DNA from: Luteimonas sp. BLCC-B24
GTDB taxonomy: Bacteria; Pseudomonadota; Gammaproteobacteria; Xanthomonadales; Xanthomonadaceae
Length of the DNA stretch: 64,000 bases
Direction: 5' to 3'
NCBI RefSeq assembly: GCF_028550595.1
Contig: NZ_JAQQGN010000001.1
Coordinates: 62,001-126,000 of the forward strand
Numbering within the stretch: the first letter of the stretch is position 1; each line of letters begins with the position of its first letter. Below, one piece after another: positions 13,078 to 21,636 of the stretch. The notes beneath the pieces are model-generated. The model saw only the letters and a list, made by a program, of their open reading frames with translations, searched no databases and was not told the DNA's origin. A program made the translations under genes and the position numbers.

Positions 13078-14298
13078 TTACTGTCCGAGACGCCAGGCGG
13101 TGACGTTGCCGTCGATGTTCTGCACCACCAGCACACCGTCGGCGACGACCAGCGCACCGCGGATCGCGGCACGGCCGGCGCGCTGACGCGCGACGAATTC
13201 GCCGTCGTCCAGGCGCATCCAGTGCAGGTAACCGTCGTAGTCACCGACCACGGCGTAATCGCCCTGGATCGCGGCGCCACTGAGGTTGCGACGGGCCAGC
13301 GCCGGCTGCTGCCAGGCGGCCGTGCCGCTGTACTTGTCCAGGCCCCAGACCGTGCCGTTGGGATCGGTGACGACCACGCGCACCGCACCGACGCCGGGGC
13401 GGTTCGCGCCGCCGTGCTCGCTGACCCACAACGGCCGACCGCTTGGGCCTTCCAGCGCCATCGTGCGCTGCTTGTAGCTGCTGGCGAACAGCACCGCGTC
13501 GTCGAGTACCGGCGAGCCGTCGACATCGGCCATGCGCTCGAGCTCGGTGCGGCCGTCGGGCTGGGCCACCGCCTGCTCCCACAGCACGCGGCCGTCGGTG
13601 AGCGACAGCGCGGCGATGGTGCCGTCGTCGTTGCCGACGAACACGAACCCCGGGCCGAGCGTCGGTGCGTCGTTGCCGCGCACGGTCAGCGACGGCAGTT
13701 CACGCACCCAGAACCAGCGGCGCTCGCCGGTGGCGACGTCGAACGCGGTCACGCGCCCGTCGTTGGAGCGCACCAGCGCGACACCCTGCCCGACCACGGG
13801 CGCCGCGATGACCTCGTTCGGCACCTTGGCCGTCCAGCGCTCCGCGCCCGTGGCCGCATCGAGCGCGACCACCTCGCCGTCGAGCGAGCCGACCACGACC
13901 ACGCCGTCGCCAACACCCGGACCGCCGCTGAGGCGCAGATCGGAGCCGTACTGCCACACCGGGGCACCCGACTGCAGGTCGAACACCCGCACGCCGCCGC
14001 GGATCGCCGCGACGTACACGCGACCATCGACCACGGCCGGCGCCTGGCGCACGCCGAGCCGGCCTTCGCCCTTGCCGGCATTCGCCGACCACAGACGCGC
14101 GACGGACACGGAGGGCGTGATGTCGACCAGCGGCGCCGGTTCGGTCAGGGCCTTGGCCTGTGCCTTCTCGCTGTTGCCGAACCAGCCGCGCACGGTGCTG
14201 CAGCCGGTCACCGCGAACACGCACAGCGCGATCGCCGCGATCCGCAACGCGCGGGACGGAACGGGGGAAGCCACGACGGGCGCCGTCTGCTGGGTCAT
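13078..14298 (-). CDS. bamB: Outer membrane assembly lipoprotein BamB
   Basis: A periplasm-facing lipoprotein of the BAM complex that helps fold outer-membrane beta-barrels. It is 406 residues. The N-terminal signal ends in a lipobox (VFAVTGC, lipidated Cys near 33). The rest is a PQQ-like eight-bladed beta-propeller with repeated blades such as GRVYVAAIRGGVRVFDLQSG, DGEVVALDAATGAERW and DGRVTAFDVATGERRW. The longer N-terminal leader (about 17 residues) may mean the true start is downstream, but ATG 14298 overlaps the upstream stop as TGATG, the usual operon joint. Confidence 0.95.
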   Translation of the reverse strand: MTQQTAPVVASPVPSRALRIAAIALCVFAVTGCSTVRGWFGNSEKAQAKALTEPAPLVDITPSVSVARLWSANAGKGEGRLGVRQAPAVVDGRVYVAAIRGGVRVFDLQSGAPVWQYGSDLRLSGGPGVGDGVVVVGSLDGEVVALDAATGAERWTAKVPNEVIAAPVVGQGVALVRSNDGRVTAFDVATGERRWFWVRELPSLTVRGNDAPTLGPGFVFVGNDDGTIAALSLTDGRVLWEQAVAQPDGRTELERMADVDGSPVLDDAVLFASSYKQRTMALEGPSGRPLWVSEHGGANRPGVGAVRVVVTDPNGTVWGLDKYSGTAAWQQPALARRNLSGAAIQGDYAVVGDYDGYLHWMRLDDGEFVARQRAGRAAIRGALVVADGVLVVQNIDGNVTAWRLGQ

Positions 14299-14930
14299 CA
14301 GGATTCAACCTCGGGTGCGTCGGGTGTGCCGCCGACTTCGGAAAGCTTGAGTTCGAGCAGGCCGCGCTGCGGCGCGGCGCTGTCGAGATGGCGCAGCGCG
14401 GCGGTGTAGTCGTCGCGTGCCTGGTCGAGCTGCTCGAGCGCGAAGTGCGCATCGCCGCGCGCTTCGAGTGTCACCGCGTCACGCGCATCGGCCAGCAGCG
14501 TCAGCGCTTCTTCGCCGCGCCCGGCATCGATCAGCAGGCGCGCCAGGCGCTGCTGGACGACGGCCGCCAGACCGGGCTCGGTGCCCTGGACGGACTGCAG
14601 CGTGGCGATCGCGGCGTCGCGGTCGCCCGCGTCGAGCTGGGCCTTGGCCAGTTGCAGCGCCGCGAGTTCACCGTAGGCGCCGTCGGGCAGACCTGCGATT
14701 CGCTCGCCGGCGCGGTCGAGATCGCCGCCCGTGATGTCGAGCACGGCGGCCTGGTACGCCGCGTGCTGCTCCATCGCGAGCGTCTGGGTGCGCGTCTTCC
14801 AGTAGTGCCACCCGAAGATCAGGGCGCCGCCGAGCACCAGACCGCCGATCAACCCCAGACTGTTGTCGCGAAGCCAGGCCTTGACCCGCTCCCCCTGTTC
14901 GCGCTCGTCCAGCAACTCGTCAATCGCCAT
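14298..14930 (-). CDS. yfgM: YfgM-family tetratricopeptide inner-membrane protein
   Basis: A 210-residue ancillary SecYEG-associated protein thought to link translocation with periplasmic chaperones. The short cytosolic N-terminus (MAIDELLDEREQGERVKAWL) and single transmembrane segment (SLGLIGGLVLGGALIFGWHY, about 24-43) are followed by a periplasmic TPR-like domain rich in Ala, Leu and Asp. Size, topology and position next to bamB match YfgM. Its stop overlaps the bamB start by one base, so the two are cotranscribed. Confidence 0.88.
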   Translation of the reverse strand: MAIDELLDEREQGERVKAWLRDNSLGLIGGLVLGGALIFGWHYWKTRTQTLAMEQHAAYQAAVLDITGGDLDRAGERIAGLPDGAYGELAALQLAKAQLDAGDRDAAIATLQSVQGTEPGLAAVVQQRLARLLIDAGRGEEALTLLADARDAVTLEARGDAHFALEQLDQARDDYTAALRHLDSAAPQRGLLELKLSEVGGTPDAPEVES

Positions 14931-15034
14931 ATGGTCTCTACGCCCGCCTCGGTCGGCGGGTCACAACGGATGAAAAGAAAAACGCCGGCGGTCTCGGCCA
15001 CCGGTCGACCGGGCCAGGCCCGGAACGGTCGCGG

Positions 15035-15874
15035 TTACTCGGAGATCGGCGCCAGAGCGCCGTCGGAGGATACCGTAAAGCGCGCAACGCTGGCCCGCTG
15101 GAAGCCGGACAGATCCTGAACGTCACCGCCGCGCAGCACGTCGACCGCGCCCGCGTTGCCGAGGACCACGCGGCCCACTTCGCCGCTTTCGAACCGGCGC
15201 TCCTGACCCGCGCGCACCAGGGCATGCTCGATCTGACGGCCGTCGCGGCCGTTGATCTCCATCCAGCTGTCGCCATTGAAGCGCAGCGTCAGCTCGCTCG
15301 CGGCCGGCGTCTCGACCACCGGTGTCTCGTCGGCACGCGCTGCAGGCGTGCGCTTGGACGGACCGGCCAGCGACGCGGTGACCGGCGTCGGCCCCTGGGG
15401 GCGCGCATCAGGCTGCGGCGCCGCCGGGTCGTTCGCCAGACCGAGGGACGCCGTCACGTCGTCCACGCTGCCGACATGGGTGCGGGTGGCCACCCAGACC
15501 GGCACGACGATCAGTGCAGTGATGACTACGTACACCGCGCGGCCCATCGCCTTGTCGAGCATGCGCTGCATCGGCGGCGTGTAGGTCCGCGGCGTCAATG
15601 CGGGAGTCTGTGCCAGAGTGGCATCGGGCACGTTGTCGGCCAGCACCTCCGGCAGTCCGAGCAGACGCAGATAGCTGCGCAGCTGGCCGCGCACGAAGAC
15701 CTGCGCGCCCAGGCGACTCCAGTTCTCCGCCTCGAGCGCCTCGACCACGCGCACCTGCATGCGCAGTCGTCCCGCGACGTCCGCCACGCTCAGCCCCGCC
15801 TGCTCGCGCGCCGCGCGCAGCCGCTCCCCGACCCCAGACGAAGGCGCTGGCACGGTCTGGTTCGAAGAACTCAT
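15035..15874 (-). CDS. rodZ: RodZ-like helix-turn-helix membrane protein
   Basis: A bitopic inner-membrane protein that ties the MreB cytoskeleton to cell-wall synthesis. It is 279 residues. An N-terminal XRE-type HTH (GERLRAAREQAGLSVADVA..., about 16-75) carries the RodZ signature FVRGQLRSYLRLLGL. One membrane span (AVYVVITALIVVPVWVA, about 112-130) is followed by a Pro/Ala-rich linker and a C-terminal DUF4115-like beta domain with LTLRFNGDSWMEINGRDG. Its start overlaps the pilF stop by 4 bases (ATGA). About 100 bases without a gene separate it from yfgM. Confidence 0.9.
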   Translation of the reverse strand: MSSSNQTVPAPSSGVGERLRAAREQAGLSVADVAGRLRMQVRVVEALEAENWSRLGAQVFVRGQLRSYLRLLGLPEVLADNVPDATLAQTPALTPRTYTPPMQRMLDKAMGRAVYVVITALIVVPVWVATRTHVGSVDDVTASLGLANDPAAPQPDARPQGPTPVTASLAGPSKRTPAARADETPVVETPAASELTLRFNGDSWMEINGRDGRQIEHALVRAGQERRFESGEVGRVVLGNAGAVDVLRGGDVQDLSGFQRASVARFTVSSDGALAPISE

Positions 15875-16695
15875 GGTGGACTGGCTTCCCTTGGCTGAAG
15901 GTTCTGCGAGGACGGAAAATCCGTTTGAAGGCGTTGCAGGTATCGCTCGGCGGCGTTGGAATCGCCGAGCCCCTGTTCGATACGTGCCGCCAGCCGCAAT
16001 GCTGCCGCAGTTGCGGGGGCGGCTGCAAGACGTCTCTGGGAAAAAGCGCGGGCATCGAAGTAGCGCCCCTGCTCGGCCAGCAGCCGCGCCATGGCATCGA
16101 GCGCGACCGGACTTTCAGCATCGATCGCCAGGGCGGCACGCAGATCCGGCTCGGCACGGCCCGGCTGTCCGGCATCCAGCGCGCAGGCGCCGGCGTTGGC
16201 GAGCGCGGCGGCAGGATCGCCGTAGCGTGGATCGCGCATGGCGGCGTCGAAGTACGTCAGCGATTCGGCCGCGCGCCCGTTGCCGCACAGCCACGCGCCG
16301 TAGTTGTTGAGATAGGCGCCCTGGTCCGGTGCGCTTTCGGCGGCGGCGCGATAGAACGCACCCGCCTGGTCGCGTCGGCCGCGCCGCTCCTGCACCAGCG
16401 CGAGAATCGTATTGGCATCGGCGGCGGTCGCCGGCACCCGCAACGCCTGACGCGCCGCACGCTCGGCGCTGTCGTGGTTGCCGATGTCCAGATCACGCGT
16501 CGCCAGTGCGATCTGCTGCCGGGCCGCGTCGGCTCGACGCGCCTCGGGCGTGCCGCGGGTGTTGTAGGACGGCGGATCGACGCGGAGATTGCTCTTGCCG
16601 CTGGGCTTGACGAAATCGAGACGGGAACAGCCGGCGATCGCCGCCGGCAGCAGAATCAACAGGGCCGCGACATCACGCAGCCGCATCGACACCAT
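15871..16695 (-). CDS. pilF: Type IV pilus biogenesis/stability lipoprotein PilF (PilW)
   Basis: An outer-membrane lipoprotein that helps the PilQ secretin multimerise. The 274 residues have a lipoprotein signal ([14 protein letters not shown], Cys near 21) and about six TPR units (such as [38 protein letters not shown] and [20 protein letters not shown]). NNYGAWLC is typical of PilF. ATG 16695 has GGAAGG 5 bases upstream; ATG 16686, three codons on, is also possible. Both lie inside the 3' end of rlmN, so it is coupled to that gene, and its stop overlaps rodZ. Confidence 0.92.
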   Translation of the reverse strand: MVSMRLRDVAALLILLPAAIAGCSRLDFVKPSGKSNLRVDPPSYNTRGTPEARRADAARQQIALATRDLDIGNHDSAERAARQALRVPATAADANTILALVQERRGRRDQAGAFYRAAAESAPDQGAYLNNYGAWLCGNGRAAESLTYFDAAMRDPRYGDPAAALANAGACALDAGQPGRAEPDLRAALAIDAESPVALDAMARLLAEQGRYFDARAFSQRRLAAAPATAAALRLAARIEQGLGDSNAAERYLQRLQTDFPSSQNLQPREASPP

Positions 16696-17842
16696 CTCCG
16701 CCTTCCGCCAGCCGCTTCTGATGCTCGGCCTGGCGCCGGGTCCGATCGGCGACCTGGCCCTTGAGCTGCCCGCAGGCCGCGTCGATGTCGTCACCGCGGG
16801 TGCGGCGCACCGGCGCGATACGGCCCGACTCGTTGAGCAGCTTCTGGAAGCGGCGGATCGCCGCATCGTCCGGGCGCTCGAAGCGCGTGCCCGGGAACGG
16901 GTTGAACGGAATCAAGTTGACCTTGGCCGCATCCTTCATCTGCAGGCGGTTGTCGAACTCGCGCATCAGCCGGGCCAGCTCGCGCGCATGCTGCGGCTGG
17001 TCGTTGACGTCCCGCATCAGGGTGTATTCGAAGGTGATCGATTCGCCGCGCTTGCGCTGCGCGTAGCGCACGCACGCCTCCATCAGCTCGGCGATCGGGT
17101 ACTTCTTGTTGAGCGGCACCAGCTCGGTGCGCAGCGCGTCGTTGGCTGCGTGCAGCGAGACCGCCAGCGAGACGTCGCTGACCTCGCCCAGCTTGTCGAT
17201 CATCGGCACCATGCCGGCGGTCGACAGCGTGACGCGCTTGTTCGCCAGGCCGTAACCGAGGTCGTCGCGCATGATGCTCATCGCGCGGACGACGTTGTCG
17301 AAATTCATCAGCGGCTCGCCCATGCCCATCATCACGACATTGGTCAGGCGGCGCTGTTTGTGCGGCACATTGCCCAGGTGTTTCGCCGCCACCCAGACCT
17401 GGCCGATGATCTCGGCGGTCGACAGGTTGCGGTTGAAGCCCTGGGTCGCGGTGGAACAGAACTGGCAGTTCAGCGCGCAGCCCACCTGCGAGGACACGCA
17501 CAGCGTGCCGCGGTTCTTGTCGGGGATGTAGACGGTCTCGATGGCGTTCTTGCCGTCCATCGCCAGCAGCCACTTGTGGGTGCCGTCGGTCGAGGGCTTC
17601 TCGAACTGGATCTGCGGCACCCGGACTTCCGCATGCGCCTCGAGCTTGGCGCGCAGCGCCTTGCCCAGATCGGTCATGTCGTTGAAGTCGGTGACGTGCC
17701 GGTGGTGGATCCACTTCATGATCTGGTGGGCGCGGAAGCGCTTTTCGCCGAGGGTCTCGGCGAAAAAGCGCTCCATGCCCTCGCGGTCGAGGTCGAGCAG
17801 GTTCTGCTTGGCGACGGAAACGTCGATGGCGACCTCGGTCAC
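16673..17842 (-). CDS. rlmN: Dual-specificity 23S rRNA/tRNA adenine-C2 methyltransferase
   Basis: A radical-SAM enzyme that methylates C2 of A2503 in 23S rRNA and A37 in some tRNAs. It is 389 residues. The [4Fe-4S] motif CALNCQFC sits near residue 122, preceded by [11 protein letters not shown] and followed by the SAM-contact region [13 protein letters not shown]. The C-terminal resolving Cys is in DIDAACGQL. It begins 11 bases after the ndk stop and overlaps pilF by about 23 bases. The C-terminal tail after GQL ([19 protein letters not shown]) is basic. Confidence 0.96.
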   Translation of the reverse strand: MTEVAIDVSVAKQNLLDLDREGMERFFAETLGEKRFRAHQIMKWIHHRHVTDFNDMTDLGKALRAKLEAHAEVRVPQIQFEKPSTDGTHKWLLAMDGKNAIETVYIPDKNRGTLCVSSQVGCALNCQFCSTATQGFNRNLSTAEIIGQVWVAAKHLGNVPHKQRRLTNVVMMGMGEPLMNFDNVVRAMSIMRDDLGYGLANKRVTLSTAGMVPMIDKLGEVSDVSLAVSLHAANDALRTELVPLNKKYPIAELMEACVRYAQRKRGESITFEYTLMRDVNDQPQHARELARLMREFDNRLQMKDAAKVNLIPFNPFPGTRFERPDDAAIRRFQKLLNESGRIAPVRRTRGDDIDAACGQLKGQVADRTRRQAEHQKRLAEGGDGVDAAA

Positions 17843-17853
17843 GATGGCATCAC

Positions 17854-18279
17854 TCAGCGGGAAACGACTTCGTCGTTCTTGAAGAAGTACGCGATCTCGG
17901 TCTGCGCGTTCTCGACCGAATCCGAGCCGTGGGCGGCGTTGGCGTCGATGGAGTCGGCGAAGTCGGCGCGGATCGTGCCCGGCGCGGCGTCCTTCGGATT
18001 GGTGGCGCCGAGCAGCTCGCGGTGCAGCGCGACGGCGTTCTCGCCTTCCAGCGCCTGGATCATCACCGGGCCGGAGGTCATGAACTCGACCAGCGCGCCG
18101 AAGAACGGGCGCTCCTTGTGCACGGCGTAGAAGCCCTCGGCTTCCTCGCGGGTCAGCTGCTTGTACTTGGCGGCCACGATCTTCAGGCCGGCCTTTTCGA
18201 AACGGCTGTAGATCTCGCCGATGACGTTCTTGGCAACGGCGTCGGGCTTGACGATGGACAGGGTGCGCTCGAGCGCCAT
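17854..18279 (-). CDS. ndk: Nucleoside diphosphate kinase
   Basis: Transfers the gamma-phosphate of ATP to NDPs through a phospho-histidine. The 141 residues are full length. It starts [18 protein letters not shown], and the active-site His is in NAAHGSDS (near residue 117). The start has CCGGAG about 8 bases upstream. It is the first gene of the long minus-strand series. Its leader holds a terminator-like hairpin in the same orientation (18336-18361), which may regulate read-through. Confidence 0.97.
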   Translation of the reverse strand: MALERTLSIVKPDAVAKNVIGEIYSRFEKAGLKIVAAKYKQLTREEAEGFYAVHKERPFFGALVEFMTSGPVMIQALEGENAVALHRELLGATNPKDAAPGTIRADFADSIDANAAHGSDSVENAQTEIAYFFKNDEVVSR

Positions 18280-18335
18280 CTGGTGTTCTCCGGGGTTATG
18301 GGGCCGTCCGCTCCGGAACGGCCGAGTCTACATGG

Positions 18336-18361
18336 AAAAACCCGCGACGGGACGCGGGTTT
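18336..18361 (-). terminator. Intrinsic-terminator-like hairpin upstream of ndk
   Basis: On the minus strand, stem AAACCCGCG/CGCGGGTTT with a 6-base loop is followed by five Ts. It points toward ndk and lies 57 bases before its start. No gene upstream on that strand needs a terminator, since psrA is divergent. Either it is a leader attenuator or the ndk promoter lies downstream of it. A second GC hairpin (18303-18324, arms GGCCGT/ACGGCC) lies between it and ndk. Confidence 0.7.
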
Positions 18362-18380
18362 AGCCAACATGGCTGCGGAG

Positions 18381-18386
18381 ATTCTA
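18381..18386 (-). promoter_or_regulatory. Putative -10 element for ndk
   Basis: TAGAAT on the minus strand about 20 bases upstream of the terminator-like hairpin. The -35 region is poor. If used, transcription would begin near 18374 and the hairpin would be in the ndk leader. Confidence 0.35.
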
Positions 18387-18431
18387 ACGTATTCGCCAGC
18401 CCCGGCGCAGCCTGCGGACCGCGCCGGGTCA

Positions 18432-18461
18432 TTGACGCGTCAGGCGCCGAGGGCCTAGCAT
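18432..18461 (+). promoter_or_regulatory. Putative sigma-70 promoter of the TetR gene
   Basis: TTGACG (18432-18437) and TAGCAT (18456-18461) are separated by 18 bases. The predicted start falls inside the CAAAC/GTTTG operator just downstream. Confidence 0.55.
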
Positions 18462-18462
18462 C

Positions 18463-18476
18463 CAAACAAGCGTTTG
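18463..18476. promoter_or_regulatory. PsrA-type operator (CAAAC-N4-GTTTG)
   Basis: Perfect palindrome CAAAC AAGC GTTTG, matching the described Pseudomonas PsrA site (C/G)AAAC-N2-4-GTTT(G/C). It covers the predicted transcription start of the TetR gene, so autorepression relieved by long-chain fatty acids is likely. Confidence 0.7.
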
Positions 18477-18490
18477 ATTCGGAGGAGCCG

Positions 18491-19108
18491 ATGGCGACAG
18501 CGCAGTTCTCCACCAAGGACAAGATTCTCGGCGCGGCCGAGGAGCTGTTCGCGACCCACGGGTTCGCGGGCACGTCGCTGCGTCAGGTCACCAGCCGGGC
18601 GGATGTCAACATCGCCGCGGTCAATTACCACTTCGGCAGCAAGGAAAACCTGGTCAACGAGGTCTTCCGTCGCCGCATGGACCAGATGAGCGCGCAGCGC
18701 CTGGCCCAGCTCCGGCGCGCACTGGCCGAGCAGCCGGGCGAGATCGAGCCGATCATCGCCGCCTTCGTCGAACCCGCACTCGACATGGCCGGCGCCCGCA
18801 GCGGCAGTGGGGCGTTCGTGCGGGTCATCGCCCGTGCGTACGTGGAGAAGAACGATGCGCTGCGCAAGTTCCTGTCCGACCAGTACGGCCATGTGCCACG
18901 CGAGTTCGCGTCCGCCCTGTCGGCCTGCCTGCCGGCGCTGGGCAAGGCGGAGCTGTATGGGCGGCTCGATTTTCTCGCTGGTGCCCTGACCTACGCCATG
19001 GCCGACTTCGGCCTGATCAAACGGCCGGCCGGAACGACCGAGCACGCGCACCGGTCCCGGATCGCCGGTGAACTGATCCGCTTCGCCGCCGCGGGCTTCC
19101 GCGCCTGA
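18491..19108 (+). CDS. psrA: TetR-family fatty-acid-responsive repressor (PsrA-like)
   Basis: A 205-residue regulator. The N-terminal TetR HTH (TKDKILGAAEELFATHGFAG... NIAAVNYHFGSKENLV, about 8-55) is followed by an all-helical ligand domain (EIEPIIAAFVEPALDMAG, ARAYVEKNDALRKFLSDQYG). The start ATG 18491 has GGAGGA upstream; the frame is open further 5' but overlaps the promoter. A PsrA-type operator precedes it, and beta-oxidation genes follow in the same direction 30 bases away. It probably senses long-chain acyl groups and controls itself and the fad genes. The name PsrA rests on operator and context as well as family. Confidence 0.8.
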   Translation: MATAQFSTKDKILGAAEELFATHGFAGTSLRQVTSRADVNIAAVNYHFGSKENLVNEVFRRRMDQMSAQRLAQLRRALAEQPGEIEPIIAAFVEPALDMAGARSGSGAFVRVIARAYVEKNDALRKFLSDQYGHVPREFASALSACLPALGKAELYGRLDFLAGALTYAMADFGLIKRPAGTTEHAHRSRIAGELIRFAAAGFRA

Positions 19109-19138
19109 TTACCTATTTGAAACAAAGGGATGGAGCAA

Positions 19139-21511
19139 ATGTCTGAGAAACTGCTTGTACGTCGCGCCGCCGTTCTCGGAGCAGGCGTCATGGGTGCGCA
19201 GATCGCGGCGCATCTGACCAATGCCGGGATTGACACGGTGCTGTTCGATCTGCCGGCCAAGGACGGCGACAAGGACGGCGTCGTGCGCAAGGCGCTCGCC
19301 AACCTCGCCAAGCTGAGCCCGGCGCCGCTGAGCAGCAAATCGCTGGCCGAGTCCATCGTGCCGGCCAATTACGAGACCAGCCTGGCCGAACTCGAACACT
19401 GCGACCTGATCATCGAGGCCATCGCCGAGCGGATGGACTGGAAGCAGGACCTCTACCGCAAGATCGCCCCGCACGTGCCGGCGCATGCCGTGCTCGCCAG
19501 CAACACGTCCGGCCTTGGAATCAATGCCCTGGCGGATGTTCTTCCCGAAGAACTGCGCCATCGCTTCTGCGGCGTGCATTTCTTCAACCCGCCGCGGTAC
19601 ATGCATCTGGCGGAGCTCATCCCGGCCAAGACCACCGACAAGGCGGTGCTGGACGGCCTCGAGACCTTCCTCACCACCCAGCTCGGCAAGGGCGTGGTGT
19701 ATGCCAAGGACACCCCAAACTTCATCGGCAACCGGATCGGCGTGTTCTCCATCCTGTCGACGATCCATCACACGCAGGAATCCGGGCTGGGCTTCGACGA
19801 GGTCGACGCGCTGACCGGTCCCCTGCTCGGCCGTCCGAAATCGGCGACCTACCGCACGTCGGACGTCGTCGGCCTGGACACGATGTCCCACGTCATCAAG
19901 ACGATGGCCGACACCCTGCCCGAGGACCCCTGGCACGAATACTTCGCCTCGCCCAAGTGGCTGACCGCGCTGATCGACAAGGGCGCGCTCGGCCAGAAGA
20001 CCGGCACGGGCATTTTCCGCAAGGCTGGCAAGGACATCCTGGTGCTGGACCTCGAGAAGCAGGACTACCGCGCGGCCGACCGCAAGGCGGCCGACGAGGT
20101 GGTGGCGATCCTCAAGACCAAGGATCCGGCCGAGCGCATGGCCCAGCTGCGCGCCAGCGAACACCCGCAGGCGCAGTTCGTCTGGGCGATTCTGCGTGAC
20201 CTCTTCCACTACAGCGCCGTGCATCTGGAGGACATCGCCGAGACCGCGCGCGACGTGGATCTGGCGATCCGCTGGGGTTACGGCTGGCAGCAGGGGCCGT
20301 TCGAGCTGTGGCAGGCGGCCGGCTGGAAGCAGGTGGCCGACTGGATCGCCGAGGACATCGTCGCCGGCAAGACCATGAGCAGCGCCGCGCTGCCGGACTG
20401 GGTCTTCGACGGCCGCGAGGGCGTGCACGCCGCCGAAGGCAGCTACAGCCCGGCGAAGGACGCCAAGCTGCCGCGCTCCGCGTTGCCGGTGTACCGCCGC
20501 CAGCGCTTCCCCGACCCGTTGCTCGGCGAGCGTTTCGACGCGGGCGAGACGGTGTACGAGAACGACGGCATCCGCCTGTGGACCGACGGCGACGACATCG
20601 GCGTGATCAGCTTCAAGACCAAGATGCACACGGTCTCCGACCACGTGCTCGACGGCATCCAGGAGGCGATCGGCATCAGTGAACAGAAGTTCAAGGGTGT
20701 GGTGATCTGGCAGCCGAAGGAGCCGTTCTCGGCCGGTGCCGATCTGGCCGGCGCGCTGGGCCTGCTGCAGGCCGGCAAGGTCGACGCCTTCGAGGCGATG
20801 GTCGAGAACTTCCAGAAGACCAGCCAGCGCATCAAGTATTCGCTGGTGCCGGTGGTCGCGGCCGTGCGCGGTCTGGCGCTGGGCGGCGGCTGCGAGTTCC
20901 AGATGCACAGCGCGCGCACCGTCGCGCATCTCGAAAGCTACATCGGCCTGGTCGAGGCCGGCGTCGGCCTGTTGCCGGCCGGTGGCGGCCTGAAGGAGCT
21001 GGCGGTGCGTGCTTCGGAGGCCGCGGGCCCGAACGGCGACGTGTTCGCCGAGCTGAAGAAGACCTTCGAGACCATCGCCATGGCCAAGGTCTCGAACTCG
21101 GCGGTCAATGCCAAGGAACTCGGCCTGCTGCGCAGCGACGACATCGTGACCTTCAACGCCTACGAGCTGCTGCACGTGGCGCGCCAGCAGGCCTCGGCGC
21201 TGGCCGAAGCCGGCTATCGGCCGCCGCTGCCGGCGCGTGCGATCCGCGTCGCCGGCGATGTCGGCATCGCCACGTTCAAGATGCTGCTGGTCAACATGCT
21301 CGAGGGCCGCTTCGTCAGCGACTACGACTACGAAATCGCCGAGCGCATCGCGACCGTGCTGTGCGGCGGCGACGTGGACCGCAACGCGGTCGTCGACGAG
21401 GACTGGCTGATCCGTCTGGAGCGCAAGCACTTCGTCGAACTCGCCCAGCAGGAGAAAACCCAGGCGCGCATCGGCCACATGCTCAAGACCGGCAAGCCGT
21501 TGCGGAACTGA
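19139..21511 (+). CDS. 3-hydroxyacyl-CoA dehydrogenase / enoyl-CoA hydratase, FadN type
   Basis: A bifunctional beta-oxidation enzyme that hydrates enoyl-CoA and oxidises 3-hydroxyacyl-CoA with NAD. It is 790 residues. The NAD-binding 3HCDH domain comes first (VLGAGVMGAQIAAHLTNAG, with HFFNPPRYMHLAEL and TPNFIGNRIG), then the 3HCDH C-terminal domain. The crotonase domain is last (near 480-700: FSAGADL, ALGGGCEFQMHS). This order and length match Bacillus FadN rather than E. coli FadB, where the hydratase is first. ATG 19139 has AAGGGATGGAG upstream; ATG 19130 is an alternative. Likely coexpressed with psrA and the thiolase. Confidence 0.92.
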   Translation: MSEKLLVRRAAVLGAGVMGAQIAAHLTNAGIDTVLFDLPAKDGDKDGVVRKALANLAKLSPAPLSSKSLAESIVPANYETSLAELEHCDLIIEAIAERMDWKQDLYRKIAPHVPAHAVLASNTSGLGINALADVLPEELRHRFCGVHFFNPPRYMHLAELIPAKTTDKAVLDGLETFLTTQLGKGVVYAKDTPNFIGNRIGVFSILSTIHHTQESGLGFDEVDALTGPLLGRPKSATYRTSDVVGLDTMSHVIKTMADTLPEDPWHEYFASPKWLTALIDKGALGQKTGTGIFRKAGKDILVLDLEKQDYRAADRKAADEVVAILKTKDPAERMAQLRASEHPQAQFVWAILRDLFHYSAVHLEDIAETARDVDLAIRWGYGWQQGPFELWQAAGWKQVADWIAEDIVAGKTMSSAALPDWVFDGREGVHAAEGSYSPAKDAKLPRSALPVYRRQRFPDPLLGERFDAGETVYENDGIRLWTDGDDIGVISFKTKMHTVSDHVLDGIQEAIGISEQKFKGVVIWQPKEPFSAGADLAGALGLLQAGKVDAFEAMVENFQKTSQRIKYSLVPVVAAVRGLALGGGCEFQMHSARTVAHLESYIGLVEAGVGLLPAGGGLKELAVRASEAAGPNGDVFAELKKTFETIAMAKVSNSAVNAKELGLLRSDDIVTFNAYELLHVARQQASALAEAGYRPPLPARAIRVAGDVGIATFKMLLVNMLEGRFVSDYDYEIAERIATVLCGGDVDRNAVVDEDWLIRLERKHFVELAQQEKTQARIGHMLKTGKPLRN

Positions 21512-21520
21512 TTGAGGGCC

Positions 21521-21600
21521 GTGATTGGTGATTCGTCATTCGTGATTCGAAGACGCGACATTCGCGCTTTTTCGAATCACCAATCACCAATCCACGAATT
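21521..21600. repeat. Intergenic inverted repeat between the fad genes
   Basis: Arms ATTGGTGATTCG (21524-21535) and CGAATCACCAAT (21573-21584), with extra partial copies on both sides (for example GTGATTCG at 21542-21549 and CACCAAT at 21585-21591). The unit resembles the G-rich repeat at 4603-4823. It sits inside the presumed operon and would form a strong mRNA hairpin. Confidence 0.7.
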
Positions 21601-21636
21601 ACGACGCGCACCCGCGCCAAGATTCCGGAGTTTCCA

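Noticed and set aside
19113..19130. Second PsrA site in the psrA-fadN gap (TTTGAAACAAA)
   Set aside because: The half-sites face the wrong way compared with CAAAC...GTTTG, and the gap is only 30 bases within a likely operon.
19109..21478. 789-codon open frame on the minus strand over the FadN-type gene
   Set aside because: Complement of a well-recognised gene. GC-rich third positions keep the opposite frame open, and the product has no family motif.
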